Shown here: positions 54,464 through 61,942 of the stretch, one piece after another
How the letters are laid out: every line of letters begins with the position of its first letter
How positions within the stretch are numbered: position 1 is the stretch's first letter
NCBI GenBank assembly: GCA_900539035.1
Contig: UQAU01000004.1
Location: 1-64,000, forward strand
Source: an uncultured Collinsella sp.
Lineage (GTDB): Bacteria > Actinomycetota > Coriobacteriia > Coriobacteriales > Coriobacteriaceae
Length of the DNA: 64,000 nucleotides
Direction: 5' to 3'
Translations under genes and position numbers: made by a program
Notes under the pieces: generated by a model
What the model was told of the DNA's origin: nothing
What the model saw: only the letters and a program-made list of their open reading frames with translations
Databases searched by the model: none

Positions 54464-54500
54464 GCATGAATGCACCAAATCGTTTTGCGGAAGGGATCCC

Positions 54501-54968
54501 ATGAACAGTGCAAGCGCCAAGCGTATCGACATCATCTCGGACACCCACGGCTATTTATCGCCTGCGCTCTTGGATGAGCTTGAGGGCGCGGATCTGATTA
54601 TCCATGCCGGTGACCTTACGTCGGAGATGGACTACGAGCACCTATGCACTATCGCCCCCGTGCGGGCCGTACTGGGCAACAACGATTACTACCGCGACTA
54701 CGGCCCCGATGTAGACCGTCTTGCGTTCTTTACCTACGAAGGCCTCAAATTCGCCGTAGCCCACTACCGCGAAGACCTTCCGGTGGGATCCGTAGACGTA
54801 GCCATCAACGGCCACACCCACGTAACCAAAGAAGCCCAAGTGGGCCGTTGCTTAGTCCTCAACCCGGGCAGCGCCAGCTACCCCAGAGGCACCCGAGGCC
54901 CCACCATGGCCAGAATGCTAGTAAAAGACGGCAAGATCCTAAGCACTAAGTTTATTGACCTAGACTAA
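54501..54968 (+). CDS. YfcE/MJ0936-family phosphodiesterase
   Basis: A 155-residue calcineurin-like metallophosphoesterase. The metal ligands DIISDTHGY, HAGDLTS, LGNNDYY and NGHTHV are all present, matching the small YfcE/Vps29-type phosphodiesterases. It likely cleaves small phosphodiesters; the physiological substrate is unknown. ATG 54501 follows GGAAGGGA; an upstream ATG at 54462 lies in the terminator T-run region and is not used. Monocistronic, with its own terminator. Confidence 0.9.
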   Translation: MNSASAKRIDIISDTHGYLSPALLDELEGADLIIHAGDLTSEMDYEHLCTIAPVRAVLGNNDYYRDYGPDVDRLAFFTYEGLKFAVAHYREDLPVGSVDVAINGHTHVTKEAQVGRCLVLNPGSASYPRGTRGPTMARMLVKDGKILSTKFIDLD

Positions 54969-54975
54969 CCGCAAC

Positions 54976-55013
54976 AAAAACGGGGGATGCACAACGCATC
55001 TCCCGTTTTTCTT
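54976..55013 (+). terminator. Terminator of the phosphodiesterase gene
   Basis: ACGGGGGATGC (54980-54990) and GCATCTCCCGT (54996-55006) with one G-T pair, flanked by A and T runs, so it can act in both directions. Confidence 0.9.
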
Positions 55014-55126
55014 TGAGCCAAAGTAAGAAGTTCAACAAGATCCATCAGACCAACCCCGCCGAGGAGCACGCGGGCTAGCCGCGCAGCGGCGCACGCCCGC
55101 AAAACTGGTTAAATAATGTGACGGCA

Positions 55127-55269
55127 GGGAGGGTCTCCGGGGCTGAGGGCGGGGGTTAAGTTTGTCGCGAGTTCCGCACGCAAAGGAAAGCACTTAATGT
55201 GCTTTCCGTCTTGCGCAGGACTGTAGAGCAGCAAACTTAACCCCCGCCCTCAGCCCCGGAGACCCTCCC
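55127..55269. repeat. Perfect 38-bp inverted repeat with nested hairpin
   Basis: The arms 55127-55164 and 55232-55269 are exactly complementary over 38 bases. Inside, GGAAAGCAC (55185-55193) and GTGCTTTCC (55199-55207) form a perfect 9-bp hairpin, and further imperfect pairing links the two levels. The element stands alone between the phosphodiesterase terminator and the tRNA-Asp promoter, with no gene. It shares its architecture, not its sequence, with the element at 40191-40315. Confidence 0.95.
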
Positions 55270-55302
55270 GGATGGCCCTGAAAAATTTTTTCAAAAAAGT
55301 TG

Positions 55303-55332
55303 TTGCGCGCCGGACAGACTTCTGTGTATACT
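55303..55332 (+). promoter_or_regulatory. Promoter of tRNA-Asp
   Basis: TTGCGC (55303-55308) and TATACT (55327-55332) separated by 18 bases, about 47 bases before the mature tRNA. Confidence 0.65.
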
Positions 55333-55378
55333 AATCCCCGCAGCGCACGCGAGCGGAAACAAACGCGAACGCCTGCCT

Positions 55379-55456
<78 letters not shown>

Positions 55457-55464
55457 ACGCAATT

Positions 55465-55493
55465 AAAGCCACGTTTTCGGACGTGGCTTTTTG
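55465..55493 (+). terminator. Terminator of tRNA-Asp
   Basis: AAAGCCACGT (55465-55474) and ACGTGGCTTT (55481-55490) form a 10-bp stem followed by TTTTG. Confidence 0.9.
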
Positions 55494-55815
55494 CGTTTGA
55501 TGCACTTTGTTTCGATAGAACGATCGCCCCGGTGCATCTTCGCCCAGAATCCCCGCGCCTTCGGGAACGCAAGTAAAATCTAATAAGTATATCTGTCTGA
55601 ACAACAGCTTTGTTGCGCAACACCTGTTCTACGAGACAGGGGGTTAGGTTATACTAAATTGCACTGTGCGCCGCACCTGATGCATTTCGCTCCAAGCGTG
55701 GCACTCAGTGGATATCCGATTTACCATTTGGATGTCCTGGCGGTCATTTAGCGTCTCGACACAAGCTCGGCCCCGGAGCTCGTTCGAGCTGTTCGTATTC
55801 CTTGAAAGGGGAAAA
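55494..55815. promoter_or_regulatory. Region upstream of the Rrf2 regulator
   Basis: No gene is seen. It contains the palindrome TGTTGCGCAACA (55611-55622) and, 26 bases on, GGTTATACTAAAT, whose TATACT is a likely -10 box for the regulator. The palindrome could be an operator, either autoregulatory or for another protein. Confidence 0.5.
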
Positions 55816-56301
55816 ATGGACATATCGAGGAAGACTGATTACGCCCTTCGTATGCTGGCGATGCTTGCTGAGGATCCGGAGCGTTTGCTTTCTGTTCGCA
55901 CCGCTGCCGAAGAGGTCAATGTCCCGTATTCGTTTGCCCGCTCGATTCAGCACGGTTTGGTCCAGGCCGGTATTGTGGAGAGCCTGCGCGGCGTCCACGG
56001 TGGCATGCGTCTCAAGGTCAGTCCGGACGACGTCACTATCCGCCAGGTCGTCGAGGCCGTTCAGGGTCCTATGGTTATGAACGATTGCACCGCGCCCGAT
56101 GGTGACTGTGCGCGCATGGGCGCGTGCTGCTATCATCCCCTGTGGGCCGGAGCCCAGGCGTTGATGCGCGACTACCTCGATTCCGTTTCGCTCGGCGACA
56201 TCGTCGCTCGCCGCCAGTTCCCAGCCGTCGATCCCAAGTTCGCCGACCGCGAAGCGTTTCCCGAGTACGCCACCTGCGCGTGCGCTTACCGGGAGGAATA
56301 G
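55816..56301 (+). CDS. Rrf2 family transcriptional regulator, likely Fe-S binding
   Basis: A 161-residue winged-helix protein. The N-terminus MDISRKTDYALRML and the recognition segment VPYSFARSIQHGLVQAGIVES are typical of Rrf2. Cysteines C91, C98 and C104 (with C105) fall at the spacing of the [2Fe-2S] ligands in IscR/NsrR-type proteins, so an oxygen- or NO-sensitive cluster is likely. A further CxC occurs near the C-terminus. AAAGGGGAAAA precedes the ATG at 55816; the longer frame from 55708 is in the promoter region. The mutY-like gene follows 21 bases later, so they form an operon, and rubrerythrin is nearby: an oxidative-stress grouping. Confidence 0.9.
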   Translation: MDISRKTDYALRMLAMLAEDPERLLSVRTAAEEVNVPYSFARSIQHGLVQAGIVESLRGVHGGMRLKVSPDDVTIRQVVEAVQGPMVMNDCTAPDGDCARMGACCYHPLWAGAQALMRDYLDSVSLGDIVARRQFPAVDPKFADREAFPEYATCACAYREE

Positions 56302-56322
56302 CGCCGCATAAGGAGCATAGCC

Positions 56323-57228
56323 ATGATTCAGGACCCCTTTCGTTCGATGATTCGTTCGGAAGGGGTCTTGCGTTATCGCGACCTTCCGTGGCGCCGAACG
56401 CGCGACCCGTACATCATTTGGCTTTCTGAGGTCATGTTGCAGCAAACACAGGTGCCGCGTGTGGAGGCGCGCATGCCGGTGTGGCTCAATCGTTTTCCGA
56501 CCGTGCAGGCGCTTGCCCAGGCCGCGCCTTCGGATGTTTTGGACGCTTGGCAGGGGATGGGCTACAACCGACGCGCTCTGGCGCTTCACGGGGCCGCTCA
56601 GCGCGTTGTAGAGGACTGGGGCGGGGAGTTTCCGCGTGAGACGCGTGACTTGGTCACTCTGCCTGGTATTGGCCCGGCAACGGCGCAGGGTATCCGGTCG
56701 TTTGCGTTTGATCTTCCGGGCGTGTATCTGGAGACCAACGTGCGCACGGTCTTTTTGCATCATTTCTTTCCCGATGTGCCGGCCGTTCCCGATCGCGAGC
56801 TGGTGCCGCTGATCCAAGCTGCCTGTCCGGCGGTCCCCGGTGCGGCGGCGGACGAGATTACGCCCTTTGCCGCGCCTCAAGACGATGCCGACACGCCGCG
56901 CGCGTGGTATTACGCATTGCTGGATTACGGCGCGTATCTTAAAAAGACACTGCCCAATCCGTCCAGGCGGTCGGCGGGCTATAGTCGTCAGTCCAAGTTT
57001 GAGGGCTCGCGCCGCCAAAAGCGCGCGCATATCGTGCGTATGTTGTTGGCAGCGCGCGATGGGCAGCCGGCGGGGATTACGCTTGCTGATGCCGTGGTGG
57101 GCGTTAACGAGATGGAAGCGGCAGCCGGTCGCGGGCCGGTCGAGTGCGACTTGATCGCGGGCATTCTAGCTGACCTGGAGCGCGAGGGCTTTTGCCGAGC
57201 CGAGGACGATCGTTGGTTGAGTGTGTAG
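56323..57228 (+). CDS. MutY-like HhH-GPD DNA glycosylase, altered active site
   Basis: A 301-residue protein of the A/G-adenine glycosylase family by overall similarity: LPWRRTRDPY, the catalytic-Glu motif SEVMLQQTQV (E36), and the helix-hairpin-helix LPGIGPATAQGI. At the position where MutY has the catalytic Asp of LDGNV, this protein has LETNVRT, i.e. Glu137. It also lacks the C-terminal C-x6-C-x2-C-x5-C iron-sulfur motif, having SRRSAGYSRQSKFEGSRRQ instead, and has no NUDIX-like recognition domain. It may therefore be a divergent subfamily with a different activity. In operon with the Rrf2 gene. Confidence 0.78.
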   Translation: MIQDPFRSMIRSEGVLRYRDLPWRRTRDPYIIWLSEVMLQQTQVPRVEARMPVWLNRFPTVQALAQAAPSDVLDAWQGMGYNRRALALHGAAQRVVEDWGGEFPRETRDLVTLPGIGPATAQGIRSFAFDLPGVYLETNVRTVFLHHFFPDVPAVPDRELVPLIQAACPAVPGAAADEITPFAAPQDDADTPRAWYYALLDYGAYLKKTLPNPSRRSAGYSRQSKFEGSRRQKRAHIVRMLLAARDGQPAGITLADAVVGVNEMEAAAGRGPVECDLIAGILADLEREGFCRAEDDRWLSV

Positions 57229-57342
57229 CCCGCTCAAATCTGAAGAACGGGATTGTAAGGTTTAAATTCGCGGCTTGAGGGCATCCTAAAGACAAGGTCG
57301 CTCAAAGCCTATGGGCGGCACGTGTTGAAGGGAAGTACACCT

Positions 57343-57882
57343 ATGGATTTTGAGAATTCCCAAACCAAGAAGAACCTCGAGACCGCTTTTGCCGGTGAGT
57401 CCCAGGCACACACCAAGTATCGCTACTACGCATCTAAGGCCAAGAAAGACGGCTACGTTCAGATTTCGAATATCTTTGCCGAGACCGCAGGCAACGAGTC
57501 CGAGCACGCCAAGCTGTGGTTTAAGTATCTGCACGACGGCGTCGTCCCCGATACCCTGGACAATCTGCGCGATGCCGCCGCAGGAGAGAACTACGAGTGG
57601 ACCACGATGTACGATGAGTTTGCCAAGACCGCCGAGGAGGAGGGCTTTGCCGAGATTGCCGCAAAGTTCCGTGGTGTCGCCGCCGTCGAGAAGGCCCACG
57701 AGGAGCGCTACAACAAACTCGTCGAGCGCATCGAGTCGGGCGAGGTGTTTGAGCGCGAGGGCGTGAAGGTGTGGAAGTGCCTGAACTGCGGGCACCTGCA
57801 CGTTGGTGCCGAGGCGCCTGAGGTGTGCCCGGTGTGTAACCACCCGAAGGCGTACTTTGAGGAGCAGGTGGTGAACTACTAG
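57343..57882 (+). CDS. Rubrerythrin
   Basis: A 179-residue protein with a ferritin-like diiron domain (about 1-135: GESQAHTKY, GNESEHAKLW, VEKAHEERY) and a C-terminal rubredoxin-like iron site CLNCG...CPVCNHPK (about 145-165). It reduces hydrogen peroxide in anaerobes with electrons from rubredoxin. GAAGGGAA lies before the ATG at 57343. The surrounding Rrf2 and DNA-repair genes fit a stress-response setting. Confidence 0.95.
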   Translation: MDFENSQTKKNLETAFAGESQAHTKYRYYASKAKKDGYVQISNIFAETAGNESEHAKLWFKYLHDGVVPDTLDNLRDAAAGENYEWTTMYDEFAKTAEEEGFAEIAAKFRGVAAVEKAHEERYNKLVERIESGEVFEREGVKVWKCLNCGHLHVGAEAPEVCPVCNHPKAYFEEQVVNY

Positions 57883-58213
57883 CGCTTGGCGCTAGCGTGA
57901 GCTGGGCCGGGGGGGGCCGGGCAAAACAACCCCCCCCGCCCCGGGGGGGCGGGGGGGGGGGGGGGGGTGGGGTGGGGGCCGCCCCCCCCCCGGGGGGGGG
58001 GTGGGGTGGTGTGGTTTGTGGCGCCCCCCCCCCCCGGCCCGGGTTTGGTGCGTTGCGTGCGCGATACATAAAAGCTTAAAACTATGTTTGTGGGCCGCCC
58101 CTATGGGGGGGGCACGTTTTTGTATGGGGACTGGTTGGGACGGCACCGTTCATGGGTGGGGTACACTGGGTGGCGACTTTTAGTTTATCTACTACCTGAT
58201 GGGGTGTTTTTGT
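57883..58213. other. Poly-G/poly-C stretch and damaged terminator region
   Basis: From about 57905 to 58045 the sequence is almost only long runs of G and C, unlike anything else in the window; this probably reflects sequencing or assembly error over a real GC-rich hairpin. At about 58091-58125 a GCCGCCCC/GGGGGGGGC stem followed by TTTTT looks like a terminator whose homopolymers are miscalled. GGCACGTTTTTGTATGGGG at 58111-58129 is repeated exactly at 59022-59040. Confidence 0.6.
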
Positions 58214-58846
58214 ATGGGTAAGAAGTCTCGGGCTCGGGTTGCTGCGGCGGGAACTCGCAAGGATCCTGGTCGTCGGGTTGCCGAGGGTAAAAAGGTCGAT
58301 CGTGTCGAGAAGGACAAGAAGGTTGGCGCGCATGCTCATCCTGAGTGGGCGCCTCACCTCAATACGGCTAGCGAGGATCTGACTGCTAAGTTGTTTACTC
58401 TGGTCGAGGTTATCTTGGGCGTGGTGCCCGTGGTGGTCATTGGCTTGTTCTTGGCTTCGAAAGATGCCACGAGTGTCGATAAACTCACCGATGTCTTTTC
58501 TCAGGACCCCTCGATGGTGGTTACGTTTATCTCTGCGTGCCTGCAGCCGTTTGTGGCGTACATGTTGTACATGATTTATCGCAAATACTGCGAGGGCGAC
58601 GCTGGTTTTGCCGCCGGCAACCTGATCGGTCTTTTGTGCTCCGAGATCCTACTGCTCAATATCCCAGGCGTCATCGGTATGGGCATCTTGCTGTGGCGTG
58701 TTTGGCGCAACGTCGCCCCGCACTTTGAGAGCTGGTTGTTTGAGCGTCGTGCAATGGGCGTGCTGGCAGACATTGCGGGCTCGCTCGTGATTTTAGCCTT
58801 GGCGTTTATGTGCGCCACCGCCACCCGAGGTCTCGCGGGCATCTAA
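58214..58846 (+). CDS. Polytopic membrane protein, hypothetical
   Basis: A 210-residue protein. The first ~55 residues are Lys/Arg-rich and hydrophilic; about four membrane helices follow (about 62-82, 101-125, 131-155 and 182-205). I do not recognise the family. The ATG at 58214 gives MGKKSRARVAAAG; the upstream 58199 start would add an odd MGCFC leader. Translation start context is weak (GGGG only). Function unknown. Confidence 0.7.
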   Translation: MGKKSRARVAAAGTRKDPGRRVAEGKKVDRVEKDKKVGAHAHPEWAPHLNTASEDLTAKLFTLVEVILGVVPVVVIGLFLASKDATSVDKLTDVFSQDPSMVVTFISACLQPFVAYMLYMIYRKYCEGDAGFAAGNLIGLLCSEILLLNIPGVIGMGILLWRVWRNVAPHFESWLFERRAMGVLADIAGSLVILALAFMCATATRGLAGI

Positions 58847-58864
58847 AGCTGCCTCCACCGACTG

Positions 58865-58953
58865 CGGAGCACGGGGCGGGGAAACACCTTTCCCTCTCGC
58901 TCACGGCTGCGCAGGTCGCGCGAGGTAAAGGTGTTTCCCTACCCTGTGCTCCG
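58865..58953. repeat. Near-perfect 27-bp inverted repeat
   Basis: Arms 58865-58891 and 58927-58953 match at 24 of 27 positions, with imperfect pairing continuing inward through CCTC/GAGG. Again unrelated in sequence to the elements at 8829, 40191 and 55127, but similar in layout. It begins about 19 bases after the membrane protein stop. Confidence 0.8.
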
Positions 58954-59001
58954 GCTTCGGGTCGTCGCGTGCTTGCTACTGAAAAACTGATAAGAAGTTA
59001 G

Positions 59002-59032
59002 CGTGCCGCCCCGTTTGGGGCGGCACGTTTTT
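59002..59032 (+). terminator. Terminator
   Basis: CGTGCCGCCCC (59002-59012) and GGGGCGGCACG (59017-59027) form an 11-bp stem with a GTTT loop, followed by TTTTTG. Confidence 0.9.
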
Positions 59033-59285
59033 GTATGGGGTCCCTGTCTTCACAATTTCCGTCAAGCTTTTGGTTGGATTTTGGTCAGTTGGCGTAAGGG
59101 TGGAAGGCCAAAAGATTGCTGACGAAAAAAGCTCAGAGAAAGTGCTGGTAGGGGAGTTGTTGAGCTTTTCGACAGCTTTTGAGCAAAAGAAACTTTGTGG
59201 CTATTGCCGGCGATTGCGTTGTCGCGGTCATGGCGGTGCGGGATGCTGGTCGTAAGCGTCGAATGCTCCGATTTTGGAGGCCAGC

Positions 59286-59708
59286 ATGGATCTGTTTCTT
59301 GAGACTCCGCAGCAACAAGCTGAGCGCATGCTGCGTCAGCAGCAACGACTCATGGAGATGCAAATGCAGGGGGCGGCAGCCCAGCCCCCTGCGCAAAATG
59401 CCACGTTTGCGGTTTCGCCTGCGGGCGAATCGGCGCCAGAGGCCTATTCCGTACAGCAAGATTCATATGCGCAGGAGCTCGCGTTCGACAAGCGTCGTGC
59501 GCGTCGTCGCCGCGTGGGCCAGCGCCTGCGCACATTGGCGATGATCGTGCTCATTCCGCTAGGACTTGCGGCGATTTTCTTGGTCTCGTATGTGCTCACC
59601 TGTATCCTCAACGGTGCTTCGCCCGGCGAAGTGCTCCAACATCTGTCAGCCCTCGGCCAGCGCCTAGGCGATGTCATAACAACAATCCGCGCCGGCTGGG
59701 AGAGTTAG
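59286..59708 (+). CDS. Single-pass membrane protein, hypothetical
   Basis: A 140-residue protein. The N-terminal ~70 residues are Gln/Ala-rich (QQQAERMLRQQQRLMEMQMQ), then a basic RRARRRRVGQRLR stretch, one long membrane helix (about 85-112) and a short outer tail. No known domain. GGAGG lies nine bases before the ATG at 59286. Function unknown. Confidence 0.65.
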   Translation: MDLFLETPQQQAERMLRQQQRLMEMQMQGAAAQPPAQNATFAVSPAGESAPEAYSVQQDSYAQELAFDKRRARRRRVGQRLRTLAMIVLIPLGLAAIFLVSYVLTCILNGASPGEVLQHLSALGQRLGDVITTIRAGWES

Positions 59709-59826
59709 CGTTTGTCACATTAGGACTTCTAGGGTGTAGGGATTATCGCCACGAGCGGAATTCTTGCATCCTGTTGGTCCTGTCGTGCGACTGAATAGTA
59801 TTATTGAAGATGAATAAGAATAGTAA

Positions 59827-60408
59827 ATGAACAGAGGTGCTCGGTTGAATCTGACCTTTGAGGGATTCTTAAAAGGCTATTGCCGAGAGCTATCCGGACA
59901 GCAGTCGCTGAGTTTTAGAAAATTGGTTGAGCAGGCGACGACGGATGCGCCGCGCGTGGCGGAGCCTCTGTTTTTGCTCGCTCTGGCGCAAGGAAAAGCC
60001 GAATACGTTCTGGGCTTATCCGAGGGCTCGTGGATGGAACAGGATTACCGAGACGTTTTATCCTTGTACGGCCAAGCGGGTAGCATGGCGTCTCTATGCG
60101 CCAAAAGTGAGCTCCCTAATCGTTATGCCAACGTTTGGCGTGCGTATAGAGCGGTGAAGGAAAAGCCGGCGGCCGATAGAAGGGTGAACGCCCTGATGAG
60201 AAAGAAAACGCTGGAAGCATTGGAGGAATCGGGTGTAACGCGCTATGGCCTCTGCCGTGCTCTGCGCCTGAATAAAGGAAACGTATACGCATACTTGGCC
60301 GGCGATGACTCAAAGGTGAGCAGGAAAACGGCGCGCCGCATTATGGAATATGCGGAGGAGAGGGGCGCTCAAGAAGGGGCCGGGCGCCCGGTACGTGTGG
60401 CGGGGTAA
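59827..60408 (+). CDS. Helix-turn-helix domain protein
   Basis: A 193-residue protein with a C-terminal HTH/XRE-like domain (about 130-178): RKKTLEALEESGVTRYGLCRALRLNKGNVYAYLAGDDSKVSRKTARRIMEY. The N-terminal part (about 8-120) is helical and unrecognised, lacking membrane segments. Lower G+C than its neighbours, which suggests acquisition. No toxin gene sits beside it, so a toxin-antitoxin role is not supported. The ATG at 59827 lacks a strong ribosome-binding site; an internal start is possible. Confidence 0.65.
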   Translation: MNRGARLNLTFEGFLKGYCRELSGQQSLSFRKLVEQATTDAPRVAEPLFLLALAQGKAEYVLGLSEGSWMEQDYRDVLSLYGQAGSMASLCAKSELPNRYANVWRAYRAVKEKPAADRRVNALMRKKTLEALEESGVTRYGLCRALRLNKGNVYAYLAGDDSKVSRKTARRIMEYAEERGAQEGAGRPVRVAG

Positions 60409-60459
60409 GATTGATCGCGGTTTTGATTGATGATCGATTGAGTTTGTTGGGCGGAGTCT

Positions 60460-61815
60460 ATGTCTGCTATTGATATCGTGCTTGTTGTGATCGCCTTGGT
60501 GGCGGTGGGGGTTGCTGTGGCTTGTGCCCTGCAGCTTAAGGGCCTTCGCGCCGAGCTGCAGGAGCGCGGCGATAACGGGGCAGAGATGCTGGCTGCGCTC
60601 GAGCAGGCCAACAATGCGCTCGACACCCTGAACGTCGCTTTGGCCGAAACCCGCCGCACGGCAAATGCCATCGCGCAGCAGCAGACAACCGATGCGGCCG
60701 TGGAGCAGCAACGCTACCTGACCATCGCGCGTGAGTTCTCGCAGGCTGGCGACCGTATGGATGACCTGCGCCGCGAGACGGCCCAACAGCTTGGCGCCAA
60801 CCGCGAGGGCATCGAGCACCGCCTGGACAAGGTGCGCGAGACGGTCGATACCCAGCTGGGCGCCATCCGCAAGGACAACAACGTGCAGCTCGATCAGATG
60901 CGCGCGACGGTGGACGAGAAACTCTCCCGTACGCTCAACGATCGCCTGTCTGCATCGTTTAAGCAGGTGAGCGACCAGCTCGAGGCTGTGTACAAGGGTT
61001 TGGGCGACATGCAGTCAATCGCCACCGGCGTGGGCGACCTTAAGCGCGTGCTGGGCAACGTCAAGGCGCGTGGCATTTTGGGCGAGGTGCAGCTGGGTGC
61101 AATCCTGGCGGACATCCTTACGCCCGACCAGTATCTGGAAAACGTCGCCACCAAGCCCGGCGCCTCGGAGCGCGTTGAGTTTGCCGTCAAGCTGCCGGTA
61201 GACGAGGGCGATCCCGTGCTGCTGCCGATCGACTCCAAATTCCCGGGCGACGCGTACGAGCACCTGCTCGACGCGCAAGAGTCGGGTGATGCCGAGGCTG
61301 TGGCCACCGCGCGCAAGACACTCGACGCCATGGTGAAACGCGAGGCAAAGGACATCTGCGAAAAGTACCTGAGCGTGCCCGCGACCACCAACTTTGGCAT
61401 CATGTTCGTGCCGTTTGAGGGGTTGTATGCCGAGGTCGTCAGTCGCCCCGGGCTTATCGAGACCCTGGGCCGCGACTATCACGTCAACGTTGCCGGCCCC
61501 AGCACCATGGCGGCCATCCTCAACAGTCTGCAGATGAGCTACCAGACGTTTAGGCTGCAAAAGCGTACCGACGACGTACTGCGCGTGCTCTCCGCCGTCA
61601 AGGCCGAGCTGCCGCGCTATCAGGCGGCGCTGCGCCGCGCCCAGCAGCAGATCGAGACCGCGGGCAAAACGGTCGAGGGCATCATTACCACGCGCACCAA
61701 CGTCATGGAGCGCAAGCTCAAGGACATCGACGCGCTGGAAGACGCCGATCAAGCCGATGAGATCTTGGGACTCACGCCCGCGGGCCTTCCCACAGACCAA
61801 GAAGACGAGGACTAA
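60460..61815 (+). CDS. rmuC: DNA recombination protein RmuC
   Basis: A 451-residue protein. One N-terminal helix (about 3-25) anchors a long coiled coil (about 25-165) with many Gln/Glu/Arg residues, followed by the RmuC nuclease-like domain with VKARGILGEVQLGAIL, EFAVKLPVDEGDPVLLPIDSKFP and NFGIMFVPFEGLYAEV, the last being the family signature. RmuC limits recombination between inverted repeats and is linked to replication-fork protection. The start at 60460 has GGCGGAG upstream. Its own terminator follows at 61828-61863. Confidence 0.93.
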   Translation: MSAIDIVLVVIALVAVGVAVACALQLKGLRAELQERGDNGAEMLAALEQANNALDTLNVALAETRRTANAIAQQQTTDAAVEQQRYLTIAREFSQAGDRMDDLRRETAQQLGANREGIEHRLDKVRETVDTQLGAIRKDNNVQLDQMRATVDEKLSRTLNDRLSASFKQVSDQLEAVYKGLGDMQSIATGVGDLKRVLGNVKARGILGEVQLGAILADILTPDQYLENVATKPGASERVEFAVKLPVDEGDPVLLPIDSKFPGDAYEHLLDAQESGDAEAVATARKTLDAMVKREAKDICEKYLSVPATTNFGIMFVPFEGLYAEVVSRPGLIETLGRDYHVNVAGPSTMAAILNSLQMSYQTFRLQKRTDDVLRVLSAVKAELPRYQAALRRAQQQIETAGKTVEGIITTRTNVMERKLKDIDALEDADQADEILGLTPAGLPTDQEDED

Positions 61816-61827
61816 TTGCAACAAGAC

Positions 61828-61866
61828 GGTGGGGCGCCGGCGTAAACGCGGGCGCCCCACCGCTTT
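61828..61866 (+). terminator. Terminator of rmuC
   Basis: CGGTGGGGCGCC (61828-61839) and GGCGCCCCACCG (61852-61863) form a perfect 12-bp stem followed by CTTTTC. Confidence 0.85.
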
Positions 61867-61942
61867 TCGCATCGCGCATGCCTGAAGCGCGCTTCGGTGT
61901 GCAACAATGGCGTTTTGCCCTATCAGACGCGAAAGGAAGCCC

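Larger units (their letters stand above)
58847..59285. other. Intergenic region with an inverted repeat and a terminator
   Basis: About 440 bases without a convincing gene. It contains the near-perfect inverted repeat at 58865-58953, the terminator at 59002-59032, and a repeat of the 19-mer seen at 58111-58129. Short frames across it have no ribosome-binding sites. Confidence 0.5.

Noticed and set aside
59827..60408. HTH protein as an antitoxin
   Set aside because: No toxin-like partner gene is adjacent on either side.
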